From contig JAFMEZ010000002.1 of NCBI GenBank assembly GCA_017856455.1, positions 1-64,000 on the forward strand: a stretch of 64,000 nucleotides of DNA, given 5' to 3'. The notes beneath the pieces are model-generated. The model was given only the letters and a program-made list of their open reading frames with translations, did not search any database and was not told the DNA's origin. Numbering within the stretch: position 1 is the first letter of the stretch; each line of letters opens with the position of its first letter. Shown one piece after another: positions 44,556 to 55,465 of the stretch. This DNA comes from Parafilimonas sp. (GTDB lineage: Bacteria; Bacteroidota; Bacteroidia; Chitinophagales; Chitinophagaceae). A program made the translations under genes and the position numbers.

Positions 44556-45994
44556 GGAAGTTTTTGTTGTGATTTTTTCTTTGCTTCCATGAATTCATCC
44601 ATTTGGAGGTAATTCAGTTTTTTTGCGATGATGTTTTTGTTGTTATCTAACAAATAAGCCATTGGTGTTTGATAGACATCATACAATTGACGAAATCCCG
44701 GCTTTCCTGCCTTGTAGATTTTATCTTTCATTTCATCAGTCTGGTAAATATGCGTCCAACCAACAAGTTTATTGTCTTTGATGAATTTCAACCAATTCTG
44801 TTTTCCACCATCCACCATTACTCCGATCATTTTTATTCCGTTCTTCTTCCATTTTGCCTGATATATTGAATCCATCTTGGGTACTTCCTCTTTACAGTGT
44901 CCGCATGTAGGATCCCAGAAACATATCACTGTAAATGGTGCCTGTACTGAACTCAATAAAAATGGACGACCAAGCGTGTCAATCATTTGAAGCTCTGGCG
45001 CCTTCAATCCTATGCGATTAGACATCATTGAGTAGCCTCTGTCGTACACAAATTTTTTATACTGCTCATTCATCCATGTATCTGCCTGTCCGGTTAAAAA
45101 GTATTTTTCAAACAGATGTACAAAAACAGCATCCTGTCCCATGTACTTCGGATTGACATACTTGTCTGTCAAACTTGAAAGAAAGAACTTAAACATCTCT
45201 TCATTGGGCTTGGATGCCTGTAACATTCTATCTGCATATACGATCAATGAATCTGGAATTTGTGGTAAAACCTGATCATAGTATCGATCAAATTTTCCTT
45301 GCAATACAGGGGTGCGAATCAGTCTTTCATCTGTAAAACTGATACCGTCCCAAAAATGGTCCTTATAATAATTGTATGCAAAGACGCTATCATATTTACC
45401 TTTCGGATGTTTTGAAGCTGGCGGTACTTCCGGATCTTGCAGAATATTAAAAATTGAAGTCAGTAAGCTGTTTGGATATTTCTTCTGCAAATCGACTCTA
45501 TAATCTTGCATGGATTGACCCAGTACTTTTATTTTATTATTGATGGAATCATATCCTGGTTCTCCAGATTTCCCTGTTATACTTTTTCTTAGTTCATTGA
45601 TGCTGCTTCCAATTGCAAATGACATTTGCTGGTATTGAGTAAAAGTTGTGTTGTCTAATGAGTTTTCAAATTGCAGCGATTGCAATAAATCACTGGTATC
45701 TGCTTTCAGCGAAAATTTCAGGTCCTTGTCAATGATGCATTCCACCCATCCATTTTTTTCTGGGAATACAATTAGATAAATACCCCCTTGTAATTTTTTG
45801 ATCCCAGAGAATACTGCATCACCAGATGGCTCAATTTTTGCAGAATCAATCAGGTATTGTTTATTACCAAAGTGATAGGCAATGTAAAGATGACCTTTAT
45901 TGAAAGGTTTGATATTTGCCTTGATCTCATAGGCTGACTGACCGTATGAAATAAAATGAATGCTTATGAAAGCAAAGGCCATTAAGAGAATTCT
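44552..45994 (-). CDS. TlpA-like thiol-disulfide protein with DUF4369/DUF5106 domains
   Basis: About 480 residues: signal peptide (SYG-Q), an N-terminal DUF4369-like beta domain (about 20-130), a helical middle DUF5106 domain (about 130-330) and a C-terminal thioredoxin domain with the active-site CGHC (FWDPTCGHCKEEVPKMD near 370). Such Bacteroidota proteins act as periplasmic thiol reductases; clients unknown. Start chosen at the seventh codon Met after the frame's first to give a clean signal peptide. Convergent with metF, overlapping by four bases. Confidence 0.88.
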   Translation of the reverse strand, partial: RILLMAFAFISIHFISYGQSAYEIKANIKPFNKGHLYIAYHFGNKQYLIDSAKIEPSGDAVFSGIKKLQGGIYLIVFPEKNGWVECIIDKDLKFSLKADTSDLLQSLQFENSLDNTTFTQYQQMSFAIGSSINELRKSITGKSGEPGYDSINNKIKVLGQSMQDYRVDLQKKYPNSLLTSIFNILQDPEVPPASKHPKGKYDSVFAYNYYKDHFWDGISFTDERLIRTPVLQGKFDRYYDQVLPQIPDSLIVYADRMLQASKPNEEMFKFFLSSLTDKYVNPKYMGQDAVFVHLFEKYFLTGQADTWMNEQYKKFVYDRGYSMMSNRIGLKAPELQMIDTLGRPFLLSSVQAPFTVICFWDPTCGHCKEEVPKMDSIYQAKWKKNGIKMIGVMVDGGKQNWLKFIKDNKLVGWTHIYQTDEMKDKIYKAGKPGFRQLYDVYQTPMAYLLDNNKNIIAKKLNYLQMDEFMEAKKKSQQKLP

Positions 45995-46049
45995 CATGTA
46001 GGGGGCTTTCCGCAAAATTATTCAATAACTTTATAAATCAATCTTAAAT

Positions 46050-47480
46050 ATGAGAAGGAAAAAGGATACGATGATGTTGGAGTTGGAAGTTGTTGGATAT
46101 GCTGCTGGAGGTAAATCGTTGGCAAAAAAAGATGGAAAAGTAATATTTATTGAAGGAGCTGTGCCTGGGGATATCGTAGATGTTAGGATAACAAAAAATA
46201 AAAAAGATTGGGCTGAAGGTACAGTCAGGAAAATACACCAATTCTCTAAAGACAGGGTCGTTCCTTTTTGTAAGCATTTTGGCGTTTGTGGGGGATGTAA
46301 ATGGCAGATGTTGCCATATGAAAAGCAAGCGTTTTATAAACAGTCAGAAGTAGAGCAACATCTCAAGCGAATTGGGAAAGTTGACATACCAGAGATTCAA
46401 CCAATTGCATCTGCTAAGGAAACTGTTTTTTATAGGAATAAACTGGAGTATACGTTCAGCTCCAAAAAATATTTCACTACAGATGAAATAGCTCAATTGA
46501 ACTTACCTGTTGGAGAAAAAATTGGACTCCCTTCAATTCCTGCCTTGGGTTTTCATGTTCCAGGTTCGTTTGATAAGGTAATTGATATTGATGAATGTTT
46601 CTTACAGCAGGAGCCAAGCAATCAGGTTAGAAATGATCTCAGAAAATTTGTGCTTGATAAAGGGTACAGTTTTTATGACATAAGAAATCACATTGGGTTG
46701 ATGCGAAACCTGATGATAAGGAAATGTACCACAGGAGATTTAATGGTAAATGTTGTTTTTGGGGAAGATGATCGTGATGCCATTGCAGATGTAATGAAAT
46801 TTTTAAGAGAGCGTTTTTCAGCAATCACTTCTCTTTATTATACTGTGAATACAAAATTCAATGACAGTATATTTGATCAGCAGCCCATCTTGTTTAGTGG
46901 TAATGCTTATGCGATAGAAAAATTAGGAAAATGGAAATTTAAAATCAGTCCTAAGTCATTTTTTCAAACCAATACAAAGCAAGCAGAGCGGCTCTATCAG
47001 ATTACAAAAGATTTTACTGAATTAACGGGCAAAGAAATTGTTTATGATTTGTACTGCGGTACAGGTAGTATTGGCATATTTGTTAGTGATCTTGCAAAAA
47101 AAATCATAGGCGTTGAGTTGATTGAAGAAGCTATAGCTGATGCTAAAGAAAATGTTTCCTTGAATCAAATTTCAAATGCATCTTTCTTTGCTGGTGATGT
47201 AGCAAATATTTGTACTGATGATTTTTTCCAAATACATGGTCGTCCAGATGTCATCATCACAGATCCGCCGCGAGCAGGTATGCATGAAAAATTGATTCAT
47301 CAGATTTTACACATGCAGGCTCCTACGGTGGTGTATGTGAGCTGTAATCCTGCAACACAGGCCAGGGATCTCAACCTATTGTCTGAAAAATATGCGGTTA
47401 CTGCCATAAAACCAGTTGACATGTTCCCGCATACACATCATATTGAAAATGTTGTTCAACTCAAGTTGAAGAGAGATTGA
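46050..47480 (+). CDS. rlmD: 23S rRNA (uracil-5-)-methyltransferase RlmD
   Basis: A 476-residue TrmA/RlmD-family enzyme that methylates U1939 of 23S rRNA (E. coli numbering). N-terminal TRAM domain, then a 4Fe-4S cluster motif CKHFGVCGGCKWQ (first three ligands), SAM-binding VYDLYCGTGSIGIF and the catalytic Cys in YVSCNPATQ. The fourth cluster Cys is likely in the DECFLQQ segment. Specificity (RlmD versus RlmC) is by general resemblance. Followed 35 bp later by the rhomboid pair. Confidence 0.92.
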   Translation: MRRKKDTMMLELEVVGYAAGGKSLAKKDGKVIFIEGAVPGDIVDVRITKNKKDWAEGTVRKIHQFSKDRVVPFCKHFGVCGGCKWQMLPYEKQAFYKQSEVEQHLKRIGKVDIPEIQPIASAKETVFYRNKLEYTFSSKKYFTTDEIAQLNLPVGEKIGLPSIPALGFHVPGSFDKVIDIDECFLQQEPSNQVRNDLRKFVLDKGYSFYDIRNHIGLMRNLMIRKCTTGDLMVNVVFGEDDRDAIADVMKFLRERFSAITSLYYTVNTKFNDSIFDQQPILFSGNAYAIEKLGKWKFKISPKSFFQTNTKQAERLYQITKDFTELTGKEIVYDLYCGTGSIGIFVSDLAKKIIGVELIEEAIADAKENVSLNQISNASFFAGDVANICTDDFFQIHGRPDVIITDPPRAGMHEKLIHQILHMQAPTVVYVSCNPATQARDLNLLSEKYAVTAIKPVDMFPHTHHIENVVQLKLKRD

Positions 47481-47515
47481 TTCAGGTTTGTTAATTTTAC
47501 ATCATAATTATATAT

Positions 47516-48211
47516 ATGGAATCAGATATAAGGCCAGGCAGGTTTCAAGTGTTGCCAGTAGTCATTAAAAATCTTCTCATCATCAATGGTCTGGTATGGC
47601 TGGCTCAAATAACCATCGGACAAGATCTGATTTCCATCGAAGATTTATTTGCGCTTCATCATTTCAGCTCTCAGTATTACCATCCTTGGCAATACATTAC
47701 CTATATGTTTCTGCATTCATCTGAATCCTTTTTTCATATCCTGTTCAATATGTTCGCACTATGGATGTTTGGATCAACGCTGGAGAATTTATGGGGACCC
47801 GGAAGGTTCTTGATTTTTTATCTTGTTTGTGGATTGGGAGCAGGTATTACACAAGCATTAGCACTCACGTATGACATTGCTCAGTATACCACACTTTTCG
47901 ATGCAGGAAAAATATCTGCAGAGGAATTCTTTTTAATGTCTAATGTTCCAACACTTGGTGCATCAGGAGCAGTGATGGGAATATTTGCAGCATTTGCATA
48001 TACTTTTCCAAATAGTCAAATGATCATCCTTCCCATTCCTTTTCCCATCAAAGCAAAATGGGCGTTATTGGGATTAGCAGTTTTGGATCTCTTGGGTGGG
48101 ATTTCTAGCAGCTCAACAGGTATTGCACACTTCGCACACCTTGGAGGTGCTGCAGTAGGTATTATCATTGTAATGATTTGGAATAGGAACAATAGAAGAC
48201 ATTTTTATTAA
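47516..48211 (+). CDS. Rhomboid intramembrane serine protease (catalytic)
   Basis: A 231-residue rhomboid with six membrane helices. All key residues are present: HILFN (His74 and Asn78) in the second helix, nucleophile Ser150 in GASGA and general base His208 in AHLGG. It cleaves substrates within the membrane; substrate unknown. The next gene, starting 1 bp after its stop, is a rhomboid lacking the catalytic residues, and a third gene (EEP hydrolase) follows, so the three probably form one operon. Confidence 0.93.
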   Translation: MESDIRPGRFQVLPVVIKNLLIINGLVWLAQITIGQDLISIEDLFALHHFSSQYYHPWQYITYMFLHSSESFFHILFNMFALWMFGSTLENLWGPGRFLIFYLVCGLGAGITQALALTYDIAQYTTLFDAGKISAEEFFLMSNVPTLGASGAVMGIFAAFAYTFPNSQMIILPIPFPIKAKWALLGLAVLDLLGGISSSSTGIAHFAHLGGAAVGIIIVMIWNRNNRRHFY

Positions 48212-48212
48212 T

Positions 48213-49118
48213 ATGGCTCCAACTTCAAGATATTATACTCCTTCTACAAAATGGGATTCAAGTAATCCTCTGCTGATGTTGATTATTGTTCAGGCAATGT
48301 TTTTTGTGGGACTCAATTTTATAAAAAGTATTTATACATTTTCAAGATTAGATCCGGAAGCGTTTTACCGAAATATTTATTATTGGTCAGTGCTTTCTGC
48401 TGATCATGAAACATTTCTAACAAGACCATGGACATTTTTTACGATGATATTTTCTGAAGTGAAACTGATCATGGTTATTGGTAACTTGATTTGGACTTGG
48501 ACATTTGGTTTTTTAATTCAGGATTTAGTTGGCGGAGAAAAAATATTTCCTGTTTATATATACAGCAGTTTTTTTGCGGGACTTGCCTTTATTTTGGTCA
48601 CAAATGTTTTTCAAACTGAATTGGTTTCATATTCTTTTTTCAATGGGGTAACTGCTGGAATATTGGGATTGGCCAGTGCAGCGACAACCATATCTCCAAA
48701 ATACCGAATCTTCCCAATGCTTGGAGGCGGGATTCCTTTATGGATCATCGCACTCGTCTATGTATTATTAAATGTTAGTACTTCGGGAGGCTATTATTTT
48801 ATTATTCCACAACTGATTGCACTATTTGTAGGATTTAGCTTTGTGCGATTAATGCAAAATGGATATGATGCTGGTTCATGGATGATTTCTTTTTATAGTC
48901 AAATCGTGAACTTTCTCTCTCCTAAAAAAAGAAAGGAAAAGCAATCGAGACATCAATCATTCTATGATACTACTGGTCGTCAACCATTTGTAAAAAAAGC
49001 AAATCTAACACAGAAGCGTGTGGATGAGTTATTGGACAAGATTAACCAATTTGGCTATGATCATCTGACTGAAGAAGAAAAAGATTTTCTAAAGCAGGCA
49101 AGTAAAAAAGATCTTTAA
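48213..49118 (+). CDS. Rhomboid-like pseudoprotease
   Basis: A 301-residue protein with the rhomboid helical layout (six hydrophobic segments) and a cytoplasmic tail (about 230-301) with charged helices. The nucleophile position reads GVTAG (145-149) instead of GxSGA, so Ser is missing, and the last helix has Q200 where His should be. The HxxxN motif keeps only its Asn (GNLIW). It cannot be a serine protease. Located 1 bp after the active rhomboid. It may regulate or partner that protease, as inactive rhomboids do in animals; this is inference. Confidence 0.85.
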   Translation: MAPTSRYYTPSTKWDSSNPLLMLIIVQAMFFVGLNFIKSIYTFSRLDPEAFYRNIYYWSVLSADHETFLTRPWTFFTMIFSEVKLIMVIGNLIWTWTFGFLIQDLVGGEKIFPVYIYSSFFAGLAFILVTNVFQTELVSYSFFNGVTAGILGLASAATTISPKYRIFPMLGGGIPLWIIALVYVLLNVSTSGGYYFIIPQLIALFVGFSFVRLMQNGYDAGSWMISFYSQIVNFLSPKKRKEKQSRHQSFYDTTGRQPFVKKANLTQKRVDELLDKINQFGYDHLTEEEKDFLKQASKKDL

Positions 49119-49124
49119 GTTTCC

Positions 49125-50270
49125 ATGAAATCGACATCAGCTGGGTTATTCAATATCATCATGAAATTTTTCTCATGGATGCTTATTGTATTTATGTTGA
49201 TTTGTGCCTGTTCGCCATTCATTCATCCCAAGTATTTATGGTTCATTGGATTTTTAAGTCTCCTCTTCCCTTACATTTTTTTCTTGGTGCTTTTATTTTT
49301 AATCTATTGGCTGTTTAAGTTTTCAAGATTTTTTATTTATCCTTTTTTCGCACTCATACTATCAGCTTATTCTTTACAGTTTAATTTTTCATTTCACCAA
49401 CCCAACAGTTTTGTAAAAGAAAAAGATAAACAGCATTTAAGGGTCATGAGCTGGAATATCAGACATTTTATTCCATATAACGAGAGCAATTTTAAGCCAG
49501 TCAATAAGGATCAAATTGAAAAAGTATTTGATGAAGTTCTTTCCAATAATCCTGATATTGTTTGCTTTCAGGAGTTTATTTCTCTTCCTAATCTTGGAAC
49601 ACAAAATCCATTTCATCAATTGACTAAGCAATATGGTTATACATATTTTCAATTTGATGGTGCTGATATTTTTAAATCCAATCAGTATAGCGGTACAGCT
49701 ATATTTTCAAAATACCCAATCATCAATGAAGGTGTAATTCAATATCCTGATAAAAATGCTGATAATACAGAAGCGACTGTGTATGCAGATGTTGTGAAAG
49801 GGAAGGATACCATAAGGATTTATTCATTTCATTTACAGTCATTTGGTTTTGGGAATAGAGAGTATAAAATTTTGGGAACAGTTAAAAATGATCATGCTGA
49901 TGTGCGTGAGTCGAAATACCTGATCAAAAAAATGAAAAACACTTTTGAAGTTCATGGCTCACAGGCGGATTTTCTTACACAAGTGTTGAAAGAATCGCCT
50001 TACCCATATATTTTGGCTGGAGACCTGAATGATGTTCCAGGATCATATGCTTATTTGTCGGTCAGAGGCGATCATAAAGATGCTTTTCTGGAAAAAGGGT
50101 TTTTTCTAGGATCTACCTTTACAAGTTCATTCTCTTTTTTGCTTAAAAGCATCCCAACTTTACGTATTGATTATATTTTCCATCCCAACCAATTCAATAC
50201 CATTCAATACAAAAGAGGTGGGGTAAATATTTCAGACCATTTTTATTTGCTGGCTGACATCCGTTTGTAG
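49125..50270 (+). CDS. Membrane-anchored endonuclease/exonuclease/phosphatase (EEP) family protein
   Basis: A 381-residue protein with three N-terminal membrane helices (about 10-95) and an EEP hydrolase domain facing the periplasm: VMSWNIRHF, CFQEF, SGTAIFSK, AGDLNDVPGS and the final DYIFHPNQ and SDHF motifs, all metal or phosphate ligands of the family. Possible roles range from nuclease to sphingomyelinase or inositol phosphatase. It starts 6 bp after the pseudorhomboid stop, so is the third gene of that operon. Confidence 0.9.
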   Translation: MKSTSAGLFNIIMKFFSWMLIVFMLICACSPFIHPKYLWFIGFLSLLFPYIFFLVLLFLIYWLFKFSRFFIYPFFALILSAYSLQFNFSFHQPNSFVKEKDKQHLRVMSWNIRHFIPYNESNFKPVNKDQIEKVFDEVLSNNPDIVCFQEFISLPNLGTQNPFHQLTKQYGYTYFQFDGADIFKSNQYSGTAIFSKYPIINEGVIQYPDKNADNTEATVYADVVKGKDTIRIYSFHLQSFGFGNREYKILGTVKNDHADVRESKYLIKKMKNTFEVHGSQADFLTQVLKESPYPYILAGDLNDVPGSYAYLSVRGDHKDAFLEKGFFLGSTFTSSFSFLLKSIPTLRIDYIFHPNQFNTIQYKRGGVNISDHFYLLADIRL

Positions 50271-50306
50271 GGTATTGAAGTAGTCTTTCTTCTGCAAATC
50301 AATCTA

Positions 50307-50314
50307 TATCTTTG
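50307..50314 (+). promoter_or_regulatory. Candidate -7 box of cysS
   Basis: TATCTTTG matches TAnnTTTG exactly and lies 17 nt before the cysS ATG. No good -33 TTTG at the right distance. Confidence 0.45.
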
Positions 50315-50331
50315 CGGTCAGATTAATCTAT

Positions 50332-51843
50332 ATGTCGACATTGCAATTTTATAATTCGCTTACCAGAGAAAAAGAAGCATTCAAATCAATTTTACCAGGT
50401 AAAGTTGGCATGTATGTATGTGGACCAACAGTAAGTGGAGAGAGTCACCTTGGTCATGCAAGACCTTTCATAACGTTCGACATCGTTTATAGATACCTCA
50501 AACATTTGGGTTATCAGGTTAGGTATGTTAGAAATATCACTGATGCTGGCCATTTCGAAGAAGAAGGAAGGGAGAGTGAAGACAAGATTTCCAAAAAGGC
50601 AGTATTGGAAAAAATGGAGCCCATGGAATTGGTTCAGAAGTACACCAATCTTTTTCATTGGGCAATGAGGGCATTTAATAATCTTGAACCTAGTATTGAA
50701 CCCACTGCAACTGGCCATATTGTTGAACAAATTGTGATGATTGAAAAAATCATTCAGGATGGATATGCTTATGTAGTGAATGGTTCTGTTTATTTTGATG
50801 TTGAAAAATATCATAAAGATTTTGGTGCAAAAGGAATGCAATATGGTATTCTGAGTGGAAGGGTTTTGGAGGAACAATTGGAAACGACAAGAGAATTGGA
50901 GTCGCAGGATGAAAAAAGAAATAAAATTGATTTTGCGCTCTGGAAAAATGCTGCTCCCGAACACATCATGCGTTGGCAAAGTCCCTGGGGAATCGGTTTC
51001 CCAGGATGGCATATTGAATGTTCTGCGATGAGTACAAAGTATTTAGGGGAAGAGTTTGATATTCATGGTGGTGGCATGGATTTACAATTCCCTCATCATG
51101 AATGTGAAATTGCGCAGAGTGCCGTATGCAATCATAAAATTCCAGCAAAGTATTGGTTGCACAATAACATGATTACCATCAACGGCAAAAAGATGGGAAA
51201 GAGTTACAACAATGTAATCAAGCTTAGTGAGCTCTTTTCAGGGACACATGAAATTTTAACGCAAGGGTATTCACCCATGACTGTTCGTTTCTTCATTCTT
51301 CAGACGCATTATAGAAGTACACTTGATTTTAGTAATGAAGCACTGCAGGCATCAGAAAAAGGACTAAAGAGAATGTGGGAAGCCTTTTCTTATTTGCGAA
51401 AAATGTCATTATCTCAAACTGATGCAGATGCAAGCAACATTGAATTAGAAAATAAAGTAATTGGGATCTTGAATGGTTTGGAGGAAGACATGAATGATGA
51501 TCTGAACACTGCCAAGGTAATGGCTGGATTATTTGAATTGGTGCCGGTTATCAATTCTATTAAAGATGGAAAAATTGATCGTAATGCACTTTCCTCAAAG
51601 ACGCTAGCGCTGATGCAAGGTCAGTTTACCACCTATTTGGTTGATATATTTGGACTAACTGATGAGAGCAAACAAGACGATGATAAATTGACTGCTGTCC
51701 TTCAATTGATTGGAGAAATCAGAAAAGATGCTCGCTCCAGAAAAGATTTTGCAACATCTGATAAAATCAGGAATCAATTGTTAGCTGCCGGTATACAACT
51801 AAAAGACGAAAAGGACGGTGGAATGAGTTGGGAATTGCTTTAA
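50332..51843 (+). CDS. cysS: Cysteinyl-tRNA synthetase
   Basis: A 503-residue class I aminoacyl-tRNA synthetase. The HIGH motif appears as HLGHARP, the KMSKS loop as KKMGKS (near 285), and the zinc-binding Cys is seen in YVCGPTV. Charges tRNA-Cys. It has its own candidate promoter and ends with a 4-nt overlap with the convergent patatin gene. Confidence 0.97.
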   Translation: MSTLQFYNSLTREKEAFKSILPGKVGMYVCGPTVSGESHLGHARPFITFDIVYRYLKHLGYQVRYVRNITDAGHFEEEGRESEDKISKKAVLEKMEPMELVQKYTNLFHWAMRAFNNLEPSIEPTATGHIVEQIVMIEKIIQDGYAYVVNGSVYFDVEKYHKDFGAKGMQYGILSGRVLEEQLETTRELESQDEKRNKIDFALWKNAAPEHIMRWQSPWGIGFPGWHIECSAMSTKYLGEEFDIHGGGMDLQFPHHECEIAQSAVCNHKIPAKYWLHNNMITINGKKMGKSYNNVIKLSELFSGTHEILTQGYSPMTVRFFILQTHYRSTLDFSNEALQASEKGLKRMWEAFSYLRKMSLSQTDADASNIELENKVIGILNGLEEDMNDDLNTAKVMAGLFELVPVINSIKDGKIDRNALSSKTLALMQGQFTTYLVDIFGLTDESKQDDDKLTAVLQLIGEIRKDARSRKDFATSDKIRNQLLAAGIQLKDEKDGGMSWELL

Positions 51844-54032
51844 TAGCGTGCCATCCTCATTGCAAGCTCTTTTAGCTTTTCGTGATTTTTTAATCGATCG
51901 TTCATTTTTTCAAGCGACTGTTGTGAAATTGACCAGTTCATGGGAAAATTATCAATCTCACCCTTTCCATATAAGTTAATAGTATGATATGTTGTATCAC
52001 CTTTGTACAATTCAAGTAAATATTTATATAATCTTAAGTTGTTAAAATCAGTCTGACTTGCATAAGAGCCCATAATAGTCTTTATGGGTGCAGCAAGATC
52101 GTTTACCAAAGGATGAGTTTTTCTGATTTTATTTTTATTATCCGCTTGGTTGCTGATATGAATGACATGAAAGCGAATCTTTTTAAATGCATGATTGGGG
52201 TTGATTTTTAATGAATCTGCAATCATATCATTTAAATCAAGAATCATTTCATATACAATACCTCCTCCTGAATTATCAAAATAACCTCCATCAACAAAAT
52301 ATTGATCTCTGATTCTGCCTGCTGGACTGAAATAGGGGAATCTGGCGCCAAGCACAACGGCAGTTGAAAGGTTCATGGATTCATTGCCATTCAATTGTCC
52401 GAGTATATCTATTCTTTTTCCAGAGATTTCATTGTCAAATTGGATATTGCTAATGAGTCCTGGAGTTCCATCTTGCATCCTAGTTGTGTTGATGGCAACG
52501 ACCGGATCGAAAGTTTTATTCTTTGAAGATAAAATGGCACTGAGGTCATTTTGCATAAATGAACTGATGGAATCAGTTTTATTTGTGTATTCCATCGACT
52601 TCTCCAATGCACTTGCCCTGTCGGTTGATTGTAAACCAGGAATAAATGGTACAACAAGATCTGGGCCTAATAATCTTGCTAACGGGAAACTTAAAAAATC
52701 ATTGGATAAATAAGACTGAATTTTGTTAAGCCTGTCTTTAAGTTTTTCATGCATGCTTCCGTAAAAAACTATATTACCCAAGCTTCCGCCTGATGCACCA
52801 GAGAGGCAGAACAGATTCTTGGAGAACTTAGCTTTTGACTTCTCTTCTAGTTCAGAAAGCACTGAGGCTGTCCAATATGCAGATCTTGAGGCTCCGCCAT
52901 CTGCCAATACCAGATAAATAGGAAATTCATTTAGATCATTGTTGTATAGTTCTTGCTTTCGATTCTCAATCCAATCGATAAATTTTTTACGTAGCAGCGG
53001 TCTGCTTTTATAATCAATTGTTTGTTCGGTAGATACAATACGAACGTTATGCGTTTCAACAAAATATCCAATGATCACCAAAGCTGCTAAAAATATAAAG
53101 TGAAAATTGATCTGAAGTTTAATAGACAAGAGCGACAAAATATTTCCAGCACCAAGAAGTACAGCAAATGAAATCAGGATGATGGGTAGGGGACTTACAA
53201 ATCTTGCAAATGATATATCGAAAATGATATTAAAATAAATGAAAATTGCAATCAATGAGAAAAGAACAAACAACAGAAATATATTTTTTTCTGTTTGCAT
53301 GGTAAGTTCTTTATTCAATTTTTCTTTTGAACTTGTTGGATCAGTAAATATCCATGTAATCAGTTTCTTGTATTTATTCTCAGTGGATTGAAGATTAAAG
53401 TATGTTGGAAAAATATTTTGTTTGCCTGAACCACTGATCTTTCTTCTTGTAATGACCAGGTATAAATATCCAGTTTGAAGCATTGGCAAGAAGCTGATAT
53501 AAGTATTCAGCTTATTAGAATAAGTCATCCACGCTATACTCGCAATAAAAACAATCCAGACAAAAATTCTGATATTTAATAAGATATTGCGCTTGCTTAC
53601 ATGATTAATTTTTTCAAATGCTTTATGCAGTAATACATAAGCAATCAGATGAATTACAAATATGATTGAATGTGTGAAAGCATTATCATAAGTAGGTTCT
53701 AGCGATATGAGTGAAATGAAGATAACACTGAAACACAGATAACCTAAGAGCCGGGGTGCATGATATAGCCCCTTTTTTGCAACACTGAAAAGTCTATCAT
53801 GATTGTATGCAATTAATCTTGAAGTATACCAGGTAATGAGCACCCAAAAGTGCAGCGTGATAAGAAAAAACAATCCTGTTTGTTTGGACTGGAGTCCTGT
53901 TAGAATGATATCTTTTCCCTGAACGAAATCAGTAAAGAAAACATATACAATACTGATGAGCAGTATGCTGGGGAAAAACGTTCTGCCAAGTTGGAGAATG
54001 ATAGCAATCTGTTGCAATAATTTTTTGATCAT
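51840..54032 (-). CDS. Multi-pass membrane protein with patatin-like phospholipase domain
   Basis: About 730 residues. The first 330 or so carry about eight hydrophobic helices; the rest is a patatin-like lipase domain with an oxyanion loop (GGASRSAYW), nucleophile GASGGS and the catalytic Asp in [12 protein letters not shown]. Patatin enzymes hydrolyse acyl esters; the large membrane part suggests a membrane phospholipase. Starting at 54032 gives an ATGA overlap with the obg stop; a start 30 nt upstream lies inside obg and is less likely. Coupled to obg, convergent with cysS. Confidence 0.85.
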   Translation of the reverse strand: MIKKLLQQIAIILQLGRTFFPSILLISIVYVFFTDFVQGKDIILTGLQSKQTGLFFLITLHFWVLITWYTSRLIAYNHDRLFSVAKKGLYHAPRLLGYLCFSVIFISLISLEPTYDNAFTHSIIFVIHLIAYVLLHKAFEKINHVSKRNILLNIRIFVWIVFIASIAWMTYSNKLNTYISFLPMLQTGYLYLVITRRKISGSGKQNIFPTYFNLQSTENKYKKLITWIFTDPTSSKEKLNKELTMQTEKNIFLLFVLFSLIAIFIYFNIIFDISFARFVSPLPIILISFAVLLGAGNILSLLSIKLQINFHFIFLAALVIIGYFVETHNVRIVSTEQTIDYKSRPLLRKKFIDWIENRKQELYNNDLNEFPIYLVLADGGASRSAYWTASVLSELEEKSKAKFSKNLFCLSGASGGSLGNIVFYGSMHEKLKDRLNKIQSYLSNDFLSFPLARLLGPDLVVPFIPGLQSTDRASALEKSMEYTNKTDSISSFMQNDLSAILSSKNKTFDPVVAINTTRMQDGTPGLISNIQFDNEISGKRIDILGQLNGNESMNLSTAVVLGARFPYFSPAGRIRDQYFVDGGYFDNSGGGIVYEMILDLNDMIADSLKINPNHAFKKIRFHVIHISNQADNKNKIRKTHPLVNDLAAPIKTIMGSYASQTDFNNLRLYKYLLELYKGDTTYHTINLYGKGEIDNFPMNWSISQQSLEKMNDRLKNHEKLKELAMRMARY

Positions 54033-55033
54033 ATCCCTTCTTGCTGATTCAGGTTTTTCCAAAGAAGGTCTTTCAATTGCTGCAGACCAGTATTGGAAAC
54101 CGAAGAAATAAATACATGGGGGATATTGGATGGAAGTTCTTTTGCAATCGCTTGTTTTAGTTCATCATCAAGCATATCACTTTTGCTTATGGCAATGATG
54201 AATTTTTTGTCAAGCAGTTCTGGATTATATTGTTCAAGTTCGTTGAGTAAAATATTCCATTCCTCTTTATGGTCTTTACTGTCTGCAGGGATGAGAAAAA
54301 GTAAAACTGGATTCCTTTCAATATGTCGAAGAAATCTATGTCCCAGTCCTTTTCCTTCCGCAGCTCCTTCTATAATACCAGGCAGGTCTGCGATACAGAA
54401 TGATCTACCGTCTCGGTACTCTACCATTCCTAGTTGAGGAGTGAGTGTAGTGAATGCGTAATCTGCAATTTTGGGTTTAGCAGCTGTCATGCTAGAAAGG
54501 AGTGTTGATTTTCCAGCATTTGGAAATCCAACAAGTCCCACATCTGCCAATACTTTTAGTTCCAGAATTTTCCATCCTTCAATTCCTGGTTCACCTGGTT
54601 GAGCGTATTCTGGAGCTTGCCTGGTTGCAGTGGCAAAATTTTTATTTCCCAATCCACCTCTTCCGCCTTTTACCCAAATGAATTCCTGTCCGTCTTCCAG
54701 TATTTCAATTTCTTTTTTACCACTTTCCTCATCAACTGCGATCGTTCCAAGGGGCACTTCGATCACAATATCCTTTCCATCTTTTCCAGTCATATTGTTT
54801 TTGTTGCCACCTTGTCCGTTTTCTGCAACAACATTTTTATAATATCTCAAGTGAAGTAGCGTCCATAGGTTTTTATTTCCCCTTAGGATAATATGTCCAC
54901 CTCTTCCACCGTCGCCACCATCAGGACCAGCCTGTGGGTTGAACTTTGTACGCATAAAGTGTTTGCTTCCCGCTCCGCCATGTCCACTTTTACAGAACAC
55001 CCTTATCTGATCAACAAAATTTGATTTTTCCAT
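54029..55033 (-). CDS. obg: GTPase Obg
   Basis: A 334-residue GTPase that acts in 50S ribosome assembly and stress control. N-terminal Gly-rich Obg fold (about 1-155), G domain with [25 protein letters not shown] and ISKSD. It lacks the C-terminal OCT extension seen in some species. The stop overlaps the start of the patatin-like gene by four bases. Confidence 0.96.
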   Translation of the reverse strand: MEKSNFVDQIRVFCKSGHGGAGSKHFMRTKFNPQAGPDGGDGGRGGHIILRGNKNLWTLLHLRYYKNVVAENGQGGNKNNMTGKDGKDIVIEVPLGTIAVDEESGKKEIEILEDGQEFIWVKGGRGGLGNKNFATATRQAPEYAQPGEPGIEGWKILELKVLADVGLVGFPNAGKSTLLSSMTAAKPKIADYAFTTLTPQLGMVEYRDGRSFCIADLPGIIEGAAEGKGLGHRFLRHIERNPVLLFLIPADSKDHKEEWNILLNELEQYNPELLDKKFIIAISKSDMLDDELKQAIAKELPSNIPHVFISSVSNTGLQQLKDLLWKNLNQQEGI

Positions 55034-55099
55034 TTCTTCGGCAAAGTTAACTGCATACCACCTTGCCTGCCCTAATTTTCCTAATTTTGTTTCGTTGTT

Positions 55100-55384
55100 A
55101 TGAAAATTATCAGGTTTTTCCGGAATAAATATATCCTTGTTTCCATATTCTTTATAGTGTGGATGTTATTTTTTGACCATAACAATCTTTTTCTCCATTT
55201 GCAGTACAGGAGCGAATTAAATGAGTTGAAGCAGAAGAAAAAGTACTATCTAGAGCAGATTGAAAAAACCCGTCAGGATGTAGAGATGATGAAAACAAAT
55301 CCAGCCTGGAAAGAAAAGGTTGCTCGTGAGCAATATTTGATGAAAAAGGACAATGAAGATCTATACCTAATCAGGGAAAATTAA
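55100..55384 (+). CDS. FtsB/DivIC-like septum formation protein
   Basis: A 94-residue bitopic protein: short N-terminus, one membrane helix (about 10-30) and a coiled coil ([22 protein letters not shown]) ending in [16 protein letters not shown]. This matches FtsB/DivIC, part of the divisome. Divergent from obg. The 28% coil length is short but usual for the family. Confidence 0.85.
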   Translation: MKIIRFFRNKYILVSIFFIVWMLFFDHNNLFLHLQYRSELNELKQKKKYYLEQIEKTRQDVEMMKTNPAWKEKVAREQYLMKKDNEDLYLIREN

Positions 55385-55465
55385 TTCCAATCTTTACACA
55401 ATAACTGCCTTATTTTTTCGTTTTGATATTGTCTATCCTAGAAGACTTATTTTAAAATCTTGATT

